A stretch of 64,000 bases of DNA from Combretum micranthum. Taxonomy: Eukaryota > Streptophyta > Magnoliopsida > Myrtales > Combretaceae. The position numbers and the translations under genes were made by a program. The notes beneath the pieces are model-generated. The model searched no databases, was not told where the DNA came from, and saw only the letters and a program-made list of their open reading frames with translations. The stretch spans positions 124,001-188,000 of the forward strand of contig JAMXBD010000206.1 in assembly GCA_024138025.1 (NCBI GenBank), given 5' to 3'. Each line of letters opens with the position of its first letter. Within the stretch, counting starts at the first letter, position 1. Below are positions 1-12,922 of this stretch, in pieces.

Positions 1-183
1 TCATAACTATTATAGGTCATGGATCAAAGCCTTACCAATTGAGCTAGTGATCATGGTCGAAACCTTACCAACCGGTTCAACATGCTGGTTAATGAAAACC
101 TTTTACAACAGTATAAAACAAACTTCAACCTTCACCGACACAATCATACTCCTTCCGTAGACACCCACGCAGTGTCTATGCAA

Positions 184-366
184 GAATGCAAACTGTCTTT
201 TTAATTCAATCAATATCCACAATGACTTTAGTAATTCAACTTTAAGAAGAAATGAGAAAAACACACAAAAAATGAATCCAAACTGTCTTTTTAATTCAAT
301 CAATATCCACAATGACTTTAGTAATTCAACTTTAAGAAGAAATGAGAAAAACACACAAAAAATGAA
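184..366. repeat. 90-bp tandem duplication (2 copies)
   Basis: The segment starting with aactgtctttttaattcaat at 191 recurs at 281, giving a period of 90 bases. The copies are identical from 189-276 against 279-366 and differ by one base just upstream. Near-identity points to a recent duplication. Short open frames crossing it only repeat the same hydrophobic residues and are not a credible gene. Confidence 0.9.
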
Positions 367-2420
367 TAAATAAATAAATAATGTAATATGTTTAGAGTTT
401 TCACCTTTTGTAATGGGCAAATATTATCAAGTGGTATGCGGTACTCAACATCAGCCTCTACAATTTGTATATGTTATAGTATAAGTCTTGTGATGGGTGC
501 GGGTGTGAAAATGTTGTATCTTGTTCCTTACTTTTCAGTATGTTTGGTTTATTGGTTTGTCATATGTTTTATATTTGTTTTAATCATATTATTAGTCAAA
601 AACAGATATTAATGAAAAGAAGATATTTTTATTTATTAGCAAACTTTATAGATCAAATATAAATAAAATATAGATACATATCATCCAAACAAAATAGAAA
701 CAAGCTTAAAAAAATGAAAAATAAACCTTTTATACTCACACAAAACCTTCCTAACCATATAAATTCCAAAGTTATCCTCTTTTAACATTGTGCCTCAATG
801 TGATTAACACATCCCATAGGTAAGTCCAGTAATCATTAAGATATTATAATAATCTTATAAAATACCATTTTCATTTATTTATTTTACATAACAATTTGAT
901 AATAAGATAGTGTTTAATTTTTAGTACAATAGGACACAATGAGAGCAAGATGGTACAAAATAATTTCCTTATACCATATTTAGAATGTCAAGTAAGGAAT
1001 ATGGATCTTTTATGTTTATATTATTTACAATGCATCAGTATACACTAAAATTTGATAGTTATACTATTCATATAATTTTGCATATATTTTAAAAATATTT
1101 TTTTATTTAATTACTATCCATCATTACTACTATCAGGGTTACCAACTCTATTATTATCGCATCATCATTGTCACTATTATACGACCAACACTATTGATAA
1201 TGTTGGTAGTTTGGTTTAGTGTTATCTTGATGGCCATCATGATAGTGGTAATGTATTAATAATATATTGATAATTGAGGTAAAATATCAGTGCTATATTG
1301 ACGGTTGTACTGATTGTAGTAGTAGCCACCACAGCATCAATGATTGTCGATGGTGGTCCTCTAGTGATGGCACCATGGCAATCATAAGATTAAGTGGTGA
1401 TAATGAGATGACGACCTTGACATTAATTTGAGGTCTTCATTTAGAGATATTATTTTTTATATATTCCAAGGTTTCTTCGCTACCAAATTAAAGGACAAAA
1501 ATTTTGAATTTTTCCTGCCACGTAAAAGGAGATTTGTTATTAACAGATTATTTTATAAACTAAATATATGAAAATGAATCTTGTCTAATTTAGTATTTTA
1601 AAAAATAAAAAAATAAATGAATCTAATAATGTTATCACTGATCTTCCAATGTGATGAATTGTATATGAATTCCCTTCTTTATTATAATGACAGCAAAAGA
1701 AAAAAGAAAAGAAAAGAATTTAATGATAAATTGGTTTAAGCACTATCCATTATGATGTGGGAGATGATCCTTTACTCACTTTTAATTAATAATATAGTGG
1801 TTAAGGATTCTTCTTTCTCATATGTATATATATGGAGAAAACTGTCGATTTATCAATTTGTTAAAAAATTACTTACATAAATATCTATTATATGAAAAAT
1901 AATAACCCAAAAATTGATGTAAAATCACATATATAAGATGTCATTATACATTTTTATGAATGTTGCTTGTCTTATATACGATTATTATGATTTTTTGTGA
2001 AAATAGTAAAACTCTTTTATGGTAAATCTCATGTTCAACATGCGATTTTGTAATGTACTAAAATTTCAAAATTGCATGTTGAATATGCAATTTTTTTCGT
2101 TAAAACCAAAATAACATGTCTTGAACGCGGTTTTGTGTTAATATTTTGATAATTAAAATTATATAACTTATATTTAGGAAATTTATTTTTATACAATTGT
2201 AAACATACATTACATCATACCCACACACACACTAAGTTACTTTTATTTATCCAAAAGTTAATATAAAAGCTACCTATATAATTTTGCCGAAAAATACAAT
2301 ATCAATTCACAAATAGGTACTGTAGATCTCAAATCTATTAAAAAAAAGGGTATTATTCTAAGTAGTGGAATTCAATGTTAAAAATAAAAAATATATATAT
2401 AAAACAAGAAGATGAACATT
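367..2420. other. AT-rich intergenic DNA, no gene seen
   Basis: About 2 kb of AT-rich sequence without a supported open frame, RNA gene or recognisable transposon end. There is a short (CA)n run near 2,220. Parts of it may be old transposon remains but nothing in the sequence identifies them. Confidence 0.5.
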
Positions 2421-2424
2421 GATG

Positions 2425-2945
2425 AATAGCGATAAAACGAGCTGAGTTTCTAAAGGCTCGAGTTTAGCTTGTTTAATCGAGCTCGGAATCAAGCCAAGCT
2501 TTTTATTTAGTCTGAAATTTAGGTTCGAGCTTGACTCGTTTGTGAAACAAGCTCAAGTCAAGTTGAGTTTTTATCAAGTCTGAAATATAAACTTGAGCTC
2601 AACTCGTTTAAATAGTTCGTATTTCATTTTTTTCAAAATAAAATAAAATATATATATATAAGTATTAATATAAAAATGTATATATATTAAATAGAAATTA
2701 ATTTATGTTGTTTTATATATATAATTATATATAATATATCATGCATAAATAATTCGCAAATCTACTAACGAGCTTATTGATTAGCCGACTTGCAACCTTG
2801 TTCACGGGTTTAAATGAGTGTATCCATGTATTGACTCGTGAGTCTAAATTAAAGCTCAAATCTAGCTTGTTTAGATAAATAAATTTTACTTTAAGTTTGA
2901 GTTTGATTCGTTTATAAATTAAGCTCGAGTCCTGCCAAACCTAAA
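2425..2945. mobile_element. degenerate non-autonomous repeat rich in GAGCTCGAGTT-type motifs
   Basis: The stretch is full of alternating direct and inverted copies of short words such as cgagctcg, gagcttgactcgttt, caagctcaagtc and aagctcgagtc. Dense self-complementary words of this kind are typical of non-coding, fold-back-prone plant DNA transposons. There is no coding capacity. I could not define terminal inverted repeats or a target duplication, so the class (hAT-like or other) is an inference. Confidence 0.4.
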
Positions 2946-4020
2946 ATGAATGGATCTTAAATGATTTGTGAATAGTTTGATTCGGTTGTAATACTATTGA
3001 TTAATAAACGATAGGTGGGCATCCGAAGTCCATGTGGCTATGTAACTGTAGGCTATAGAGTGCACTCCAGTGTAGTGAACTGGAAAAATCTACAACAGAG
3101 CTTGGCATTAAAGACATCTTAGAGCATGCTTAGCACGTGATTATTATCTTACTTATGGTACAGCCTGTCAGCCACCTGTTTCGGTGTGGGGGGCCCACTC
3201 CTCTGTTGAAGAATGTCGACGCAAATTCCTACAGCTGTTGTGGTCCCCACTTCCATCACCAGTTTGCAACACCTAGACCTAGACCTGGGACCTAGGGTAT
3301 GTATATATATTTTATGCTCCCATGTTTTTATGTATATGTCTTTTTTCTCAAAATAGGAGATCTCCCAGAGATGGTGATTTTAACCAGTTTAATGTTCGCT
3401 TCAATCCACCACCTGCCCTGTCCCGTTCTCTATGCAAGTATGCAACGTGATGAGGTGGGGTTTTCTCATAAAGAAGTGGGAAGGAGAATTTTCGTTCTTT
3501 TTTTCAACTTGCATGGACGGAAACAGATATTGAGTATAAACGCATCACCCATCCCAAAGGCTATTTTTAAAGGGTTAAAATTAATTAAAAAATTTTAATT
3601 CTTAAGCATGGTAGTTATTTGGGTTTAAGTGATGAGAGTTTAACTTGTTTTGATTGTTAGATTTTTGTCAATACAAGATTTATATCGAATCAGCATATGT
3701 AATTCATCGATATCATATCTGTATCGGTTTAGTATAGATTCGATTTAGTCAGTTTATAATAAAACTCAATTTATATCTGTATTATTGTAATAGCCATGCT
3801 TTTATTCCCAATATCATATTATATATAGTAATTATAGTTGCTTATTAAAATAAATAAATAAATAACATGTTTTACATATAAAATAAAGCTAATGTAATTC
3901 AATGTATATATTTGAGTAGTGTAGAATAATTAGTTTGCATTAGTATAAATAAATACTTAATATTAATTTACATATTGATGTTGTATATGGAATGAGTAAT
4001 ATTAGATATATATATATATT
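2946..4020. other. unannotated spacer with a GC-richer island at 3,000-3,300
   Basis: No gene is supported. The piece from about 3,000 to 3,300 is clearly richer in G+C than its surroundings and contains a CACGTG G-box core at about 3,136. It could be unique-copy or promoter-like DNA. The 99-codon open frame at 3,299-3,598 shows no family resemblance that I recognise. Confidence 0.35.
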
Positions 4021-4744
4021 TCAAATGGAGTGTAGCAGATTTTTTAGGAAACCAAAAGCTAAATAAATGCTTTTATTTTACTTAAATTAATAACATTAAT
4101 TAATACTAATTAAAAGCTACTTTATGACTTTTGTGGGCTGCCTTGAAAGTCAAACATTGGATAAACATTAAGCCAAAATACCCAAATTTCGTCCAAAATC
4201 AGACCACCCTCAAAACAACCCCTCAAACAAGCACAAAACCCATTATTTTCTCTCCCAAAGCCACCCCAACTTCAAGACCAAGATCCACATCCAAATTCTT
4301 GCAAGTTGGCCACCAAAAGATCATTCTAAAGCCTTGAAAACCAAGCCCAAAGATTTGAGGTAAGTTTAAGTTACATTTGATGCAAGTTTCATAGTGTAGA
4401 GTTTGTTAAATGTGGATTTGATATGTATATATGTATTGGTGATGTATTGATGAAGGTTTGGGCTACCAATGAAGTATAATATATGCATGTTTAGTATTTG
4501 AAGTGTGAGAATGAAGATGGAATGATGTATGAGTGGTGTAGTAAGGGTTAAGTGAAGTTGAGTTTGTTGAAAGTTGTATTGATTGGAAGGTAGAGATTAA
4601 AGTGAAATGATGTTGTTTAATGAGTTGGAAATGTATAATAGATGATGTGGAGATCATATATCAAGTTATGGAGAGCTAAGAAAGTGTTTTGGTTGAAGTT
4701 AAAAGTGTTAAAGTTGTAAAAATTTTGTGTTCAAAACAGGGGAA

Positions 4745-5145
4745 GGCGGAAAATTTCATACAGCCCCATATGGAAGGGTGTTTCACTCTCTGATCTTGAA
4801 AATGCACTTTCCCTGAGTTGAAACGGCCCTATGAGAGGGTGTATGAATTGAAACAGCCTCATATGGAAGGGTGTATCACTCTCGGATGGAAAAGTGCAAT
4901 TTCCCTGAGTTGAAACGGCCCAATATGAGAGGGTGTATGAATTGAAACAGCCTCATATGGAAGGGTGTATCACTCTCGGATGGAAAAGTGCAATTTCCCT
5001 GAGTTGAAACGGCCCTATATGAGAGGGTGTATGAATTGAAACAGCCTCATATGGAAGGGTGTATCACTCTCGGATGGAAAAGTGCAATTTCACTGGGTTG
5101 ATACGGCCTTCCAAACGGCCCATATGGGAGGGTGTTTCAATTTCT
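4745..5145. repeat. 94-bp minisatellite inside LTR A, about 4 copies
   Basis: The phrase gggtgtatgaattgaaacag starts at 4,837, 4,931 and 5,025, giving an exact period of 94, with partial or diverged copies on both sides. Each unit holds two related half-units (cagcctcatatggaagggtg and cggccctatatgagagggtg), so the array looks built from a shorter ancestral word. Confidence 0.9.
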
Positions 5146-6498
5146 GATCTCTTCCCCTGCGATATTGTTTTGTAATTTGATCATAACTTTTTCATTCGAC
5201 CTCCGATTGAGGTGATTCAAATTGCGTTGGAAAGCTTAAAAAGAGATCTACAACTTTCATGTTTTAAGTCTCACAAATTTTAAGAGTAACAATGCTTAAA
5301 TTTTAGTTCTTTTCAACTGATACACTTTTCAAACAAAGTTTAAAACTTATTATTGGTTGTTAAAAGTTCTCCCAAGCTTGATAAATGATCATTTAAATAT
5401 TTGTTGAGTATTGTATGATAATATATGATATCTGAATGTTATGTGATGATGTTGTAATGATTTATTTGAATTTCTTTGGATGATTGTACTTGAGATTTGA
5501 TGATATATATATATATACTAGAACTAAGTGTGAGTTTGTAATGTCTTCTTTTTACAGTGAGTGATTCCCTTTCGGTTATTCCCATTGAATCTCGAGCTAG
5601 TACAGGTACGCAGTAACTTGTTTGTTCTTTGCTTAGGATAGGCATATCTTTAATAAATTTTAATATGGAAAAACTTAAACCTTTGTTCGAATTGGATGTC
5701 TCTTACGCTATTTAAACCCGTATCTGGCCTAGATGGCAGATCGGTATCCGGTTCGGGGAGTAGCACCTTGCTCAGATTGGGGGCACGGTAGATTAGGCGC
5801 TTAGGCCACCCCTGTCTTTTGATAAGACTTTCCTAAGTGGTACGGCGGGTAACTGATGGGGAAAATAGTATCGGAGTAACATTTGCTTAAGCTTAGAATG
5901 AAATAATATGATTTAGTTCAAAGGTTTATGGGAACAGTTGGACTAAGTGATGTTATGGACTAAGATAAGTGAAGTTGTGTAACGGCTGTTAACCCTAGAT
6001 GAAGTTATTTTCTCTTTTATGGATATATCATCTAGGAGATATAAGTGTCCGAACTACTTATATCAACCCCCTGAGCGTCGTGATCGTTACTCAGGACCCC
6101 AAATATCCTTATTGTTCGGAGTTTGAACACTCCAGTGATGTTTGACTAATTAAAGATTATCTAATCAATGAATGATTGTCACATTGCATTATAGTTTAAG
6201 ATCGTGTGAGCCATTACGCATTTGTTTTTGTTACTGTGTACTGGGCCTCTGGCTCACATTTTATCCTTTTCAGGTATGGATGACGAATTCTATACAAGTA
6301 TGGGATATGGATCGGATTTTGAGGAGTTCTTAGATGATTGGAAGGAGTAGAGACGACCTTGACGTTGATGGAACCCTTATGTAATAGAATAGCTATATGT
6401 ATATATATGCTTTGAAAACTTATGTATTAGTTAATAGGATTTTTGTTATCTTTTGATATATTTTGTAAATGGCTTGTTTACGAGCCTTGTTTGTAATA

Positions 6499-6531
6499 TA
6501 TGTATGTAGTATGTATGTATGTATGTATGTA
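6499..6531. repeat. (TATG)n microsatellite
   Basis: A run of tatg units near the downstream edge of LTR A, interrupted once. It may mark where the LTR homology is lost. Confidence 0.8.
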
Positions 6532-7046
6532 TGGTTGTATTATGTACTATTAGTAATAAAAGTTATTCTTATAATATCTTATAATTAATGTTTTTATTAA
6601 ATTATATTAATTGGTTTCATAATTATCACTGTCATAATTCATCTAATTTTACTTTATAAAAATATCTAGATCATATAATATTTTAGAGTTAGTGTTACTA
6701 TCTAAGTATTTTTTTTTCCTTACAAAAGTAAATATCTAGATCATCCAAGGTTTTAGAAAAATATATATAATTATAAAAAAAATAATACGTGTTTTAATGT
6801 TTTTGTAATTTGCTATTGTTGTGAAAATTTTGGACTAGATGACGGACTTCTTGTGAATTAAGAGGCTTGTAGAAGAGCAAATATGATCTCTGATGCGTCG
6901 GATGCCCAGGTCGGTTAGAGTTAAAAGAGTGAAAAGAGAACATATAGCAACACTATAAAGAGGGTTTTAAAATGTATAAGTTGTATGTCTTTTACCTCAC
7001 ATGCTTTAGGAATATCTACAAAAGAGGTCCAACTTTTGATAATTTA

Positions 7047-7501
7047 GGTGCTGTTGTTTTGAAAAAAAGTATTTGTTAATGAAAATTTTTGTATGAAAAA
7101 GTTTTTCTGGAAAATGGCATATTTTAAATGTTTAGCTAATTTTATAAAAATAGTTTTTCTTTATTTGTATAATTCCAAGGTAATTCATATATTTTAAATA
7201 TAAAAATAAAAAATACATATATTATAATGAGAAATAAATCTACTTAAAAAAATATTAAAAAAAGTTAATAACAAATGTTTTTTTATAGTAAATGATTGAT
7301 GGATGAACTCATGAATGGAATAAAATGATTTAACATTTCATGCATGGTAAGTTATTTTCTTAAAAATAACTTATAAATGAGTCTATATTTTCCAAGATGA
7401 GGATAAATGTATTCTATTAATTGTCTCATTTTTTTAAAACAAATATGAAAAAATAAAAAATCTTTTTTCTAATAAACATTTTCACTAAAACGAACGGTGT
7501 C
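7047..7501. mobile_element. MITE-like element, 455 bp, candidate TSD TTA
   Basis: The left end ggtgctgttgttttgaaa and the inverted right end (gacaccgttcgttttagtg when read on the minus strand) form an imperfect terminal inverted repeat. TTA lies directly outside both ends (7,044-7,046 and 7,502-7,504), as for PIF/Harbinger-type Tourist MITEs. The interior is AT-rich and non-coding. A 3-bp target duplication is weak evidence, so the class is an inference. Confidence 0.5.
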
Positions 7502-7504
7502 TTA

Positions 7505-8678
7505 GTTATATCATTTGTCTCTCACTTCTCAGGCATCTTTATAGGGTTTGTTGGCATGGGAATCCAAGCGAACAACCCAAGTTCAAGCAACCCCATCTAA
7601 TAAATAATATAGGTTTTTTGGCATCGGAACTTAGGCAAAAATTAATTAATCAAGCAATTCTAAAAAGCAAATTGCTTACACTCTCTTGTCTCTTTTAATT
7701 GACACAATCTCATTTATGATAAATAAAACGGTACTAAAAAGTTGCTAAAGAACTTATACATAAAGTGGAGAGTTTCTTAGTAAAAAAATTTATGGTTACT
7801 TAAGATGCTTTCATGATATCCTAAAGGACTCTTTAAGTAACTCAACAATAAAGATGACCTTATAGGTTTATGGTAGTAGGCGGCAAATCCTATAGTGAGA
7901 TTGTAATTAATAGAGGATATTGTAATTAAGTGGCCTCTAAATGAGTTTCATATGTCGATTTTAGGCTTGGTAGCCTATTAGAGAGGAAAGATTATCATCT
8001 TTGTATTATTGTTTTAGGGATATACGACCTATGTTTTTTCCTATTAAACTATAGTTGATTCAATCTGAATATAGATGTGATATGCAAGTGGTTCAAACTA
8101 AGCTTAATTAAATGTGAAACTCTTTCAAAAATCCTAAATAAAAAAAATCGAATGCAAAACTTTCACTTGGAAATTCCAAACCAAGTTTCGGCCAAAAAAA
8201 AATTCCAAACCAAGTAATCTGGAACTGACTAAAGTTGAATTAACTAAACCCCAAATCAGCAAAAGCCTAACACACTTTTTTACTCTCAAACTCTAAACAA
8301 TAAGCCCCAATTTGAGAACCTTTGAAATCAATCCCTAGCCTATTTGCACCCTTCTTCAACCCTTACGATCTAACTTGATTTAGATTAAATCACAAGACCG
8401 AATTGGATCATATATGGAGTTATTGATTTAGGTCCTTTTCCATTCAGAGTATGACGGTGAAGAAAGCGTGTCTAGTTTTCTTTTCTCATTTAGGGTCTTG
8501 AAGTGGAGTTTTATGTCTCTTTTGATGAGAAATATATTATATATGCTTATATGTGTGTGCTTGGTTGTGTATATATATGTCGTATATTTGTTATATACAA
8601 AACATGAACCAATAAATAAGATAAAAAATTAAAATCACAAATTTTATCCATGATGATTCGAGAAGGAAAATGTACAAG

Positions 8679-8714
<36 letters not shown>

Positions 8715-9137
8715 AACGCATTGGTGTTTTCGTACTTTGTTTCCGCTCGTACAGCATATAAAATATTGATTATTGAAAACATCACTTTCTTCTCCAGGAA
8801 CGGCATCCTATTAAAATATATATTAAAAAAAACCTATGAATTAAATAGGGTTAAGGAAAAAACATACATTTTCACAAAAAAAAAAAAAAAAATCAAAATG
8901 TTATGGGATCAAAATTAATTTTAAAATAGACAAGTTAGACTCCTCTCGTCAAAACATAACTCATCTTTTTAGAAAATTAGTTTACTAAAGCTTCTATAAA
9001 CTCATTTCCTAAAAGAACAATTTGATAAATTAAAGAGATAAGCTCATTATAGTGTAAATTCAAACCCTTTCGTTAAAGTACTTAGTTGGTTGGTTTAACA
9101 TATATTTTCATAATTTTTTTCTTTTGTCTAGAAACTA
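7505..9137. other. AT-rich spacer with (AT)n tract, no gene seen
   Basis: No supported gene. It contains an (AT)n microsatellite at 8,680-8,712. Open frames across that tract encode Tyr-Ile repeats and are artefacts of it. Confidence 0.5.
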
Positions 9138-9407
9138 ACGGTACGTTTGGTTCATTGAAATTGAATAAGATCAAAATAGAATAATAATTTTTTATGTAAC
9201 AGTTAAGTATATTCTGGAAATGATACATATTTTTTTGTTAGGGATAGCTATCCCTTCAATAAAAAAAAAATTATAATTTCTTATCTATTCTATATTAGAT
9301 GAATTAAATATTTTTTTAATAAAATTATTTAAAAATCAAACAAAAAATAAATATTTTATATTAATAAAATTAAAATAATGATTCTACCCTATTCATCCAA
9401 ACATGCC
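9138..9407. mobile_element. MITE-like element with GTTTGG ends
   Basis: The left end ggtacgtttggttcattg and the right end ccctattcatccaaacatgcc are imperfect inverted complements sharing GG, GTTTGG and the following AT step. The interior of about 230 bp is AT-rich and non-coding. This end type is common in Tourist- or hAT-like plant MITEs. No clear target duplication was found. Confidence 0.5.
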
Positions 9408-9439
9408 ATGCATTGTAGTTTGTTATTAATTAATCTTAA

Positions 9440-9715
9440 CACAAAGAATGCAGCCAGAGCCAAAATATCTCTCCGGCAGCAGCTACATCTCCATCACATC
9501 ACGGATCCATCAGAAAACAGGAATAAAAAACAAAAAAACAAAAAAAATGCATTATTATCTAAAAACTCACTGGTTCAACATGGGCCGCATGATCAACCCA
9601 TGTCCCCACTTTGATCGAACCCCATGTAATCAGCCGCCACGTGTACCATGCCTGCCCACACCACAGGTCCACAGCCTCATCCCCAACGGAAAACAGCCTA
9701 TTCAAAATTTCAAAT
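9440..9715. other. GC-richer island with G-box, possible regulatory or unique DNA
   Basis: This block stands out from the AT-rich surroundings and contains gccgccacgtgtaccatgcc, which carries a CACGTG core of the kind bound by bZIP and bHLH factors (ABRE/G-box). Overlapping short open frames in two phases cross it, but none resembles a family I recognise. A promoter role would need a neighbouring gene, and none is visible within several kb. Confidence 0.3.
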
Positions 9716-11117
9716 CCTCAATCATTTCCATTTTGAAAAAAAAAAAGTATTTCAAAATATTGATAATCTTGAATTTTTTATTTATATTTTGTCTGGACAT
9801 GCAAATATTTTACGAGCTCAAAAATTGATTTACACGGATTACCTTAAAAACTTCGAAAATGATCAGTGTTTGGCAATGGAGAAATTCTAAAGAAACCAAA
9901 TGAAGGCAGGGAAATAGAATAAAGGTCGGTATCAGGATATGTCTGTTTGTTCCACTGTCCATATAGATATCTCCAAACAAACTTCTATTAAGAAACAGAT
10001 ACAAATAAGAAATATTTTTATTAATAAATTAATCAAATACAAATAAAATATAGATATAGATCGAATATAAATACATATATAGATAAAAATAAATTATCCA
10101 AATCAACTCTAAATTAAGATGAAAATATGATGAATTTAAGGGAAATGAAAAGAAACATTAGCCAATACCTTTTTTCTCTCTAAAATTGGAATGAAATCAA
10201 GAAAAATAGAAAAGAAACAGCTTTAAATTATTAAAATACCCTTAAAAGCATAAAAATATAAAAGCATCATTGAACATTTAAGCTGTTATATCATATTGTT
10301 TATACCTATTTTCTTTCATTTCCACTTCTTGTATCCAAGTAACTGTAGAAGTTTTTTCTAATTGTTGCTCCTTTCAATTTTTTTTTCTTTCCATCGGCTC
10401 AGCTTTTAAAAATTTGCCAAACACAGTGTGTTCCTATCAACTTTAGACTACGAATATAATTTTTTTATTTGATTTGACTACTTATATAATTAACAAAACA
10501 AAAGAATTTGACTTTAGTATAAACTTTTTTTTTCCCATAGTTATAGGAAGATAGGATCCAACTTTACTCTTAAATCATTTATATGAAAATTGAATTAGTA
10601 ATATGAAAATGCATGATTAAACAAAACATTAGAGAGCTAATAACTCTCTTGAACTATTTTTACTTATAATTTTAGAAAATTCCATGGTGATGCTATTTCT
10701 TTTGTATGTTAGTCATTTAATAACTTTATTAATAATTCAATTATGATCGCATCATTAAAATACTAAATATATTAAATTAACATAATATTTATATTAAGAA
10801 TCAAATTATGGACTCTTCTGTTGATGAGATGTAGAAATTCCCTGTTTTTTCCTCCAAAAACAGTGCTACAATAAGTTATCATATTTGTTTAAATATATTT
10901 AATTATCTGTGTTTGATATTTAAAGACATACCAAGATAGTTCACTAAATTTCCAAACTTAATCCAACCATACCAAAAAGAAGAGCTGGATCTTTTTTTTT
11001 TTTTAGTAAATATCAAATTTAGGATGTGAACTTTGCACAAAATTTTAATTTAATATCTAAAATTCGAAATGATTAATTTAATATTCAATCAAACATTTTA
11101 TGGTTACTTTTACTACA
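9716..11117. other. AT-rich spacer, no gene seen
   Basis: Nothing beyond poly-A, poly-T and short AT repeats was recognised here. Confidence 0.5.
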
Positions 11118-11267
11118 TTCTCAACATTTTTTATTTATTTACAAATATAGAAGAGACAACATGTCATTTAGTTTTTACATAACAATATAACCTTCTCAAC
11201 ATTATTTATTTATTTACAAATGTAGAAGAGACAACATGTCATTTAGTGTTTACCTAACAATATCATT
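11118..11267. repeat. 75-bp tandem duplication (2 copies)
   Basis: The segment with tttacaaatatagaagagac and acaacatgtcatttag occurs twice with a period of 75 (tcaacatt at 11,121 and 11,196), with few substitutions. It lies directly outside the left end of LTR B. Confidence 0.85.
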
Positions 11268-12067
11268 AACACTGTTTAACATTGATAGAGCCCTTGTCAT
11301 ACCCCGAGGGGTACTCTAAATATGGTAGTCCGTCGTACACAATACTAAAGCCTAAGAATGACTATCTCAGTCATGCAAAGGCTTCCATATCATGTACAAG
11401 GCGTACATCACAACCAAGGAAGCGCATTGGAATAGCGCAATTTACATTGATAATGATTAAGTAATAAGGTAAAGAGAATACTTATCATAAAATATAAACA
11501 TGGTAAATTACAATTTTTAGGGACGTATCCCTCTAGTGTCTTCAAGTCAAAATAAATACACTCCTTAGAATAGCATACATTACATATAAGGAACCTTACA
11601 AGGTAACTTCATCCTATGTTCCCATTGCCTTCATAAAATTTTAATATTCTTCTATGACTTTCTTAATGTCATGATCTTCGATTTAAGCCACGAGTATACC
11701 TGTTTCAACAAAATTTATAGGGGTATAAACTTACAACTAGCTTAGTGAGGTATTCCTTTTCATTCGCACCATGGTTTCAAACAAGTTCATTTAAAATTTC
11801 ACACATATGCTATGCATATAATGCAACAATCACGTGAATTCATAAATACATATAGTTATCCGAAAACTATATATAGAACGGATTTACCCATCTGTATCAA
11901 AGGTTAAGGAATTGTTGATGAAGATCCTTGACCTTGTACTGCTAGTTCTCAGGTCCTCACCCAAAGCGTTCTATTGGCTCGGCTCGGAACCTAGAGTCGC
12001 ATTCCTTGAGCGATTTGGATTCTCTAGGAAGGAACATGGTCCTTATCCCAGCACGATAACAGTCAAT

Positions 12068-12236
12068 CCAACTCTACGCGTAGGAGTAGTAGCCTTCCGA
12101 AAGAAATGTGACTTGATGGATGCTATGCGTGAGCGTTTTATTTTTCTTAAGCCAACTCTACGCGTAGGAGTAGCAGCCTTCCGAAAAGAAATGTGACTCG
12201 ATGGATGCTATGCATGAGCGTTTTATTTTTCTTAAG
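12068..12236. repeat. 84-bp tandem duplication inside LTR B
   Basis: Two direct copies with period 84 start at ccaactctacgcgtaggagt (12,068 and 12,152). They differ at about four positions. Each unit contains the 10-bp palindrome ctacgcgtag. Confidence 0.9.
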
Positions 12237-12898
12237 GTTTATTAGGGGAGAGAGGGCGAAGGGGGCATTCAATCAATTTAGCAAATAATAAACAGTCATA
12301 TAAGTAAGTAAACAAAATACTTAAACATGCAGTTTGAAGTTGCAATATTCTTAATTCTCATTTCACACATAAGCATGGAATCACATATATACATATTCTC
12401 GGATTCTTCATACATATCCATTTTTATCTTTCCTAATATACTAATGACACTACTTGACAAGCAGAAGCAAGATAACGAAATTAAGAGGAATAACTCATTC
12501 GTCCATTTTGTAATCTTCTTAGTTGTAGCAATCCTCAGGAAGGGTAATCCCGTATCCTTCGTCACCTAGACAAAAGAAATACGCGGGATGAGTATTTCGT
12601 AGAAATTCTACTTAAACTTTCTAATTCTATTTCACTATGTTTGTCAAATTCACATAAAATGAAATTCCAATTTAAAATAGTCATAACTTGCTCATTTTAA
12701 CTCGGAATTTCGCATATAAGATATTGTTTTCTATTTATTCGAAAAGATTTATCCATTTCTAAGGTTATTTTTGTCATATAAGGTCGTTTGGGTTCCGAAA
12801 AACCGTAGGGTACAGATTCAAAACGAATATTTTCAGATTTTGCGAAACAATTTTCCAATTCAACTTCATTCAAAAATCCTTTAGTAAAAAAATATAGA

Positions 12899-12922
12899 TA
12901 TATATATATATATATATATATG
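12899..12922. repeat. (AT)n microsatellite
   Basis: An uninterrupted TA dinucleotide run within LTR B. Confidence 0.9.

Larger units (their letters stand above)
4030..6540 (+). mobile_element. solo LTR A, Ty3/gypsy-type, ends not resolved
   Basis: The order of blocks matches the other long LTRs here: a promoter-proximal stretch of short CCAAA and CCC words (4,130-4,330), a repeated GC-rich tract (4,745-5,145), then a conserved block with cataactttttcattcgacc, and a 3' part with the tact-cagg-acccc and ctggctcacattttatcc segments. The ending (acgaattctatacaagt, then gatcggattttgaggagttc) matches the reverse complement of LTR G near 59,600-59,680. No gag or pol is next to it. The last ~200-300 bases expected from LTR G are missing or diverged, and no target duplication was found. 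It is placed on the plus strand by comparison with D, E and F. Confidence 0.7.

Noticed and set aside
1130..1440. Inverted words such as accaacactattgataatgttggt
   Set aside because: Short hairpins of this size occur by chance in AT-rich DNA; no element ends or duplication were found.
4131..4337. 68-codon open frame rich in Lys, Pro and Thr
   Set aside because: Lies in the promoter-proximal part of LTR A, which has matching non-coding sequence in G.
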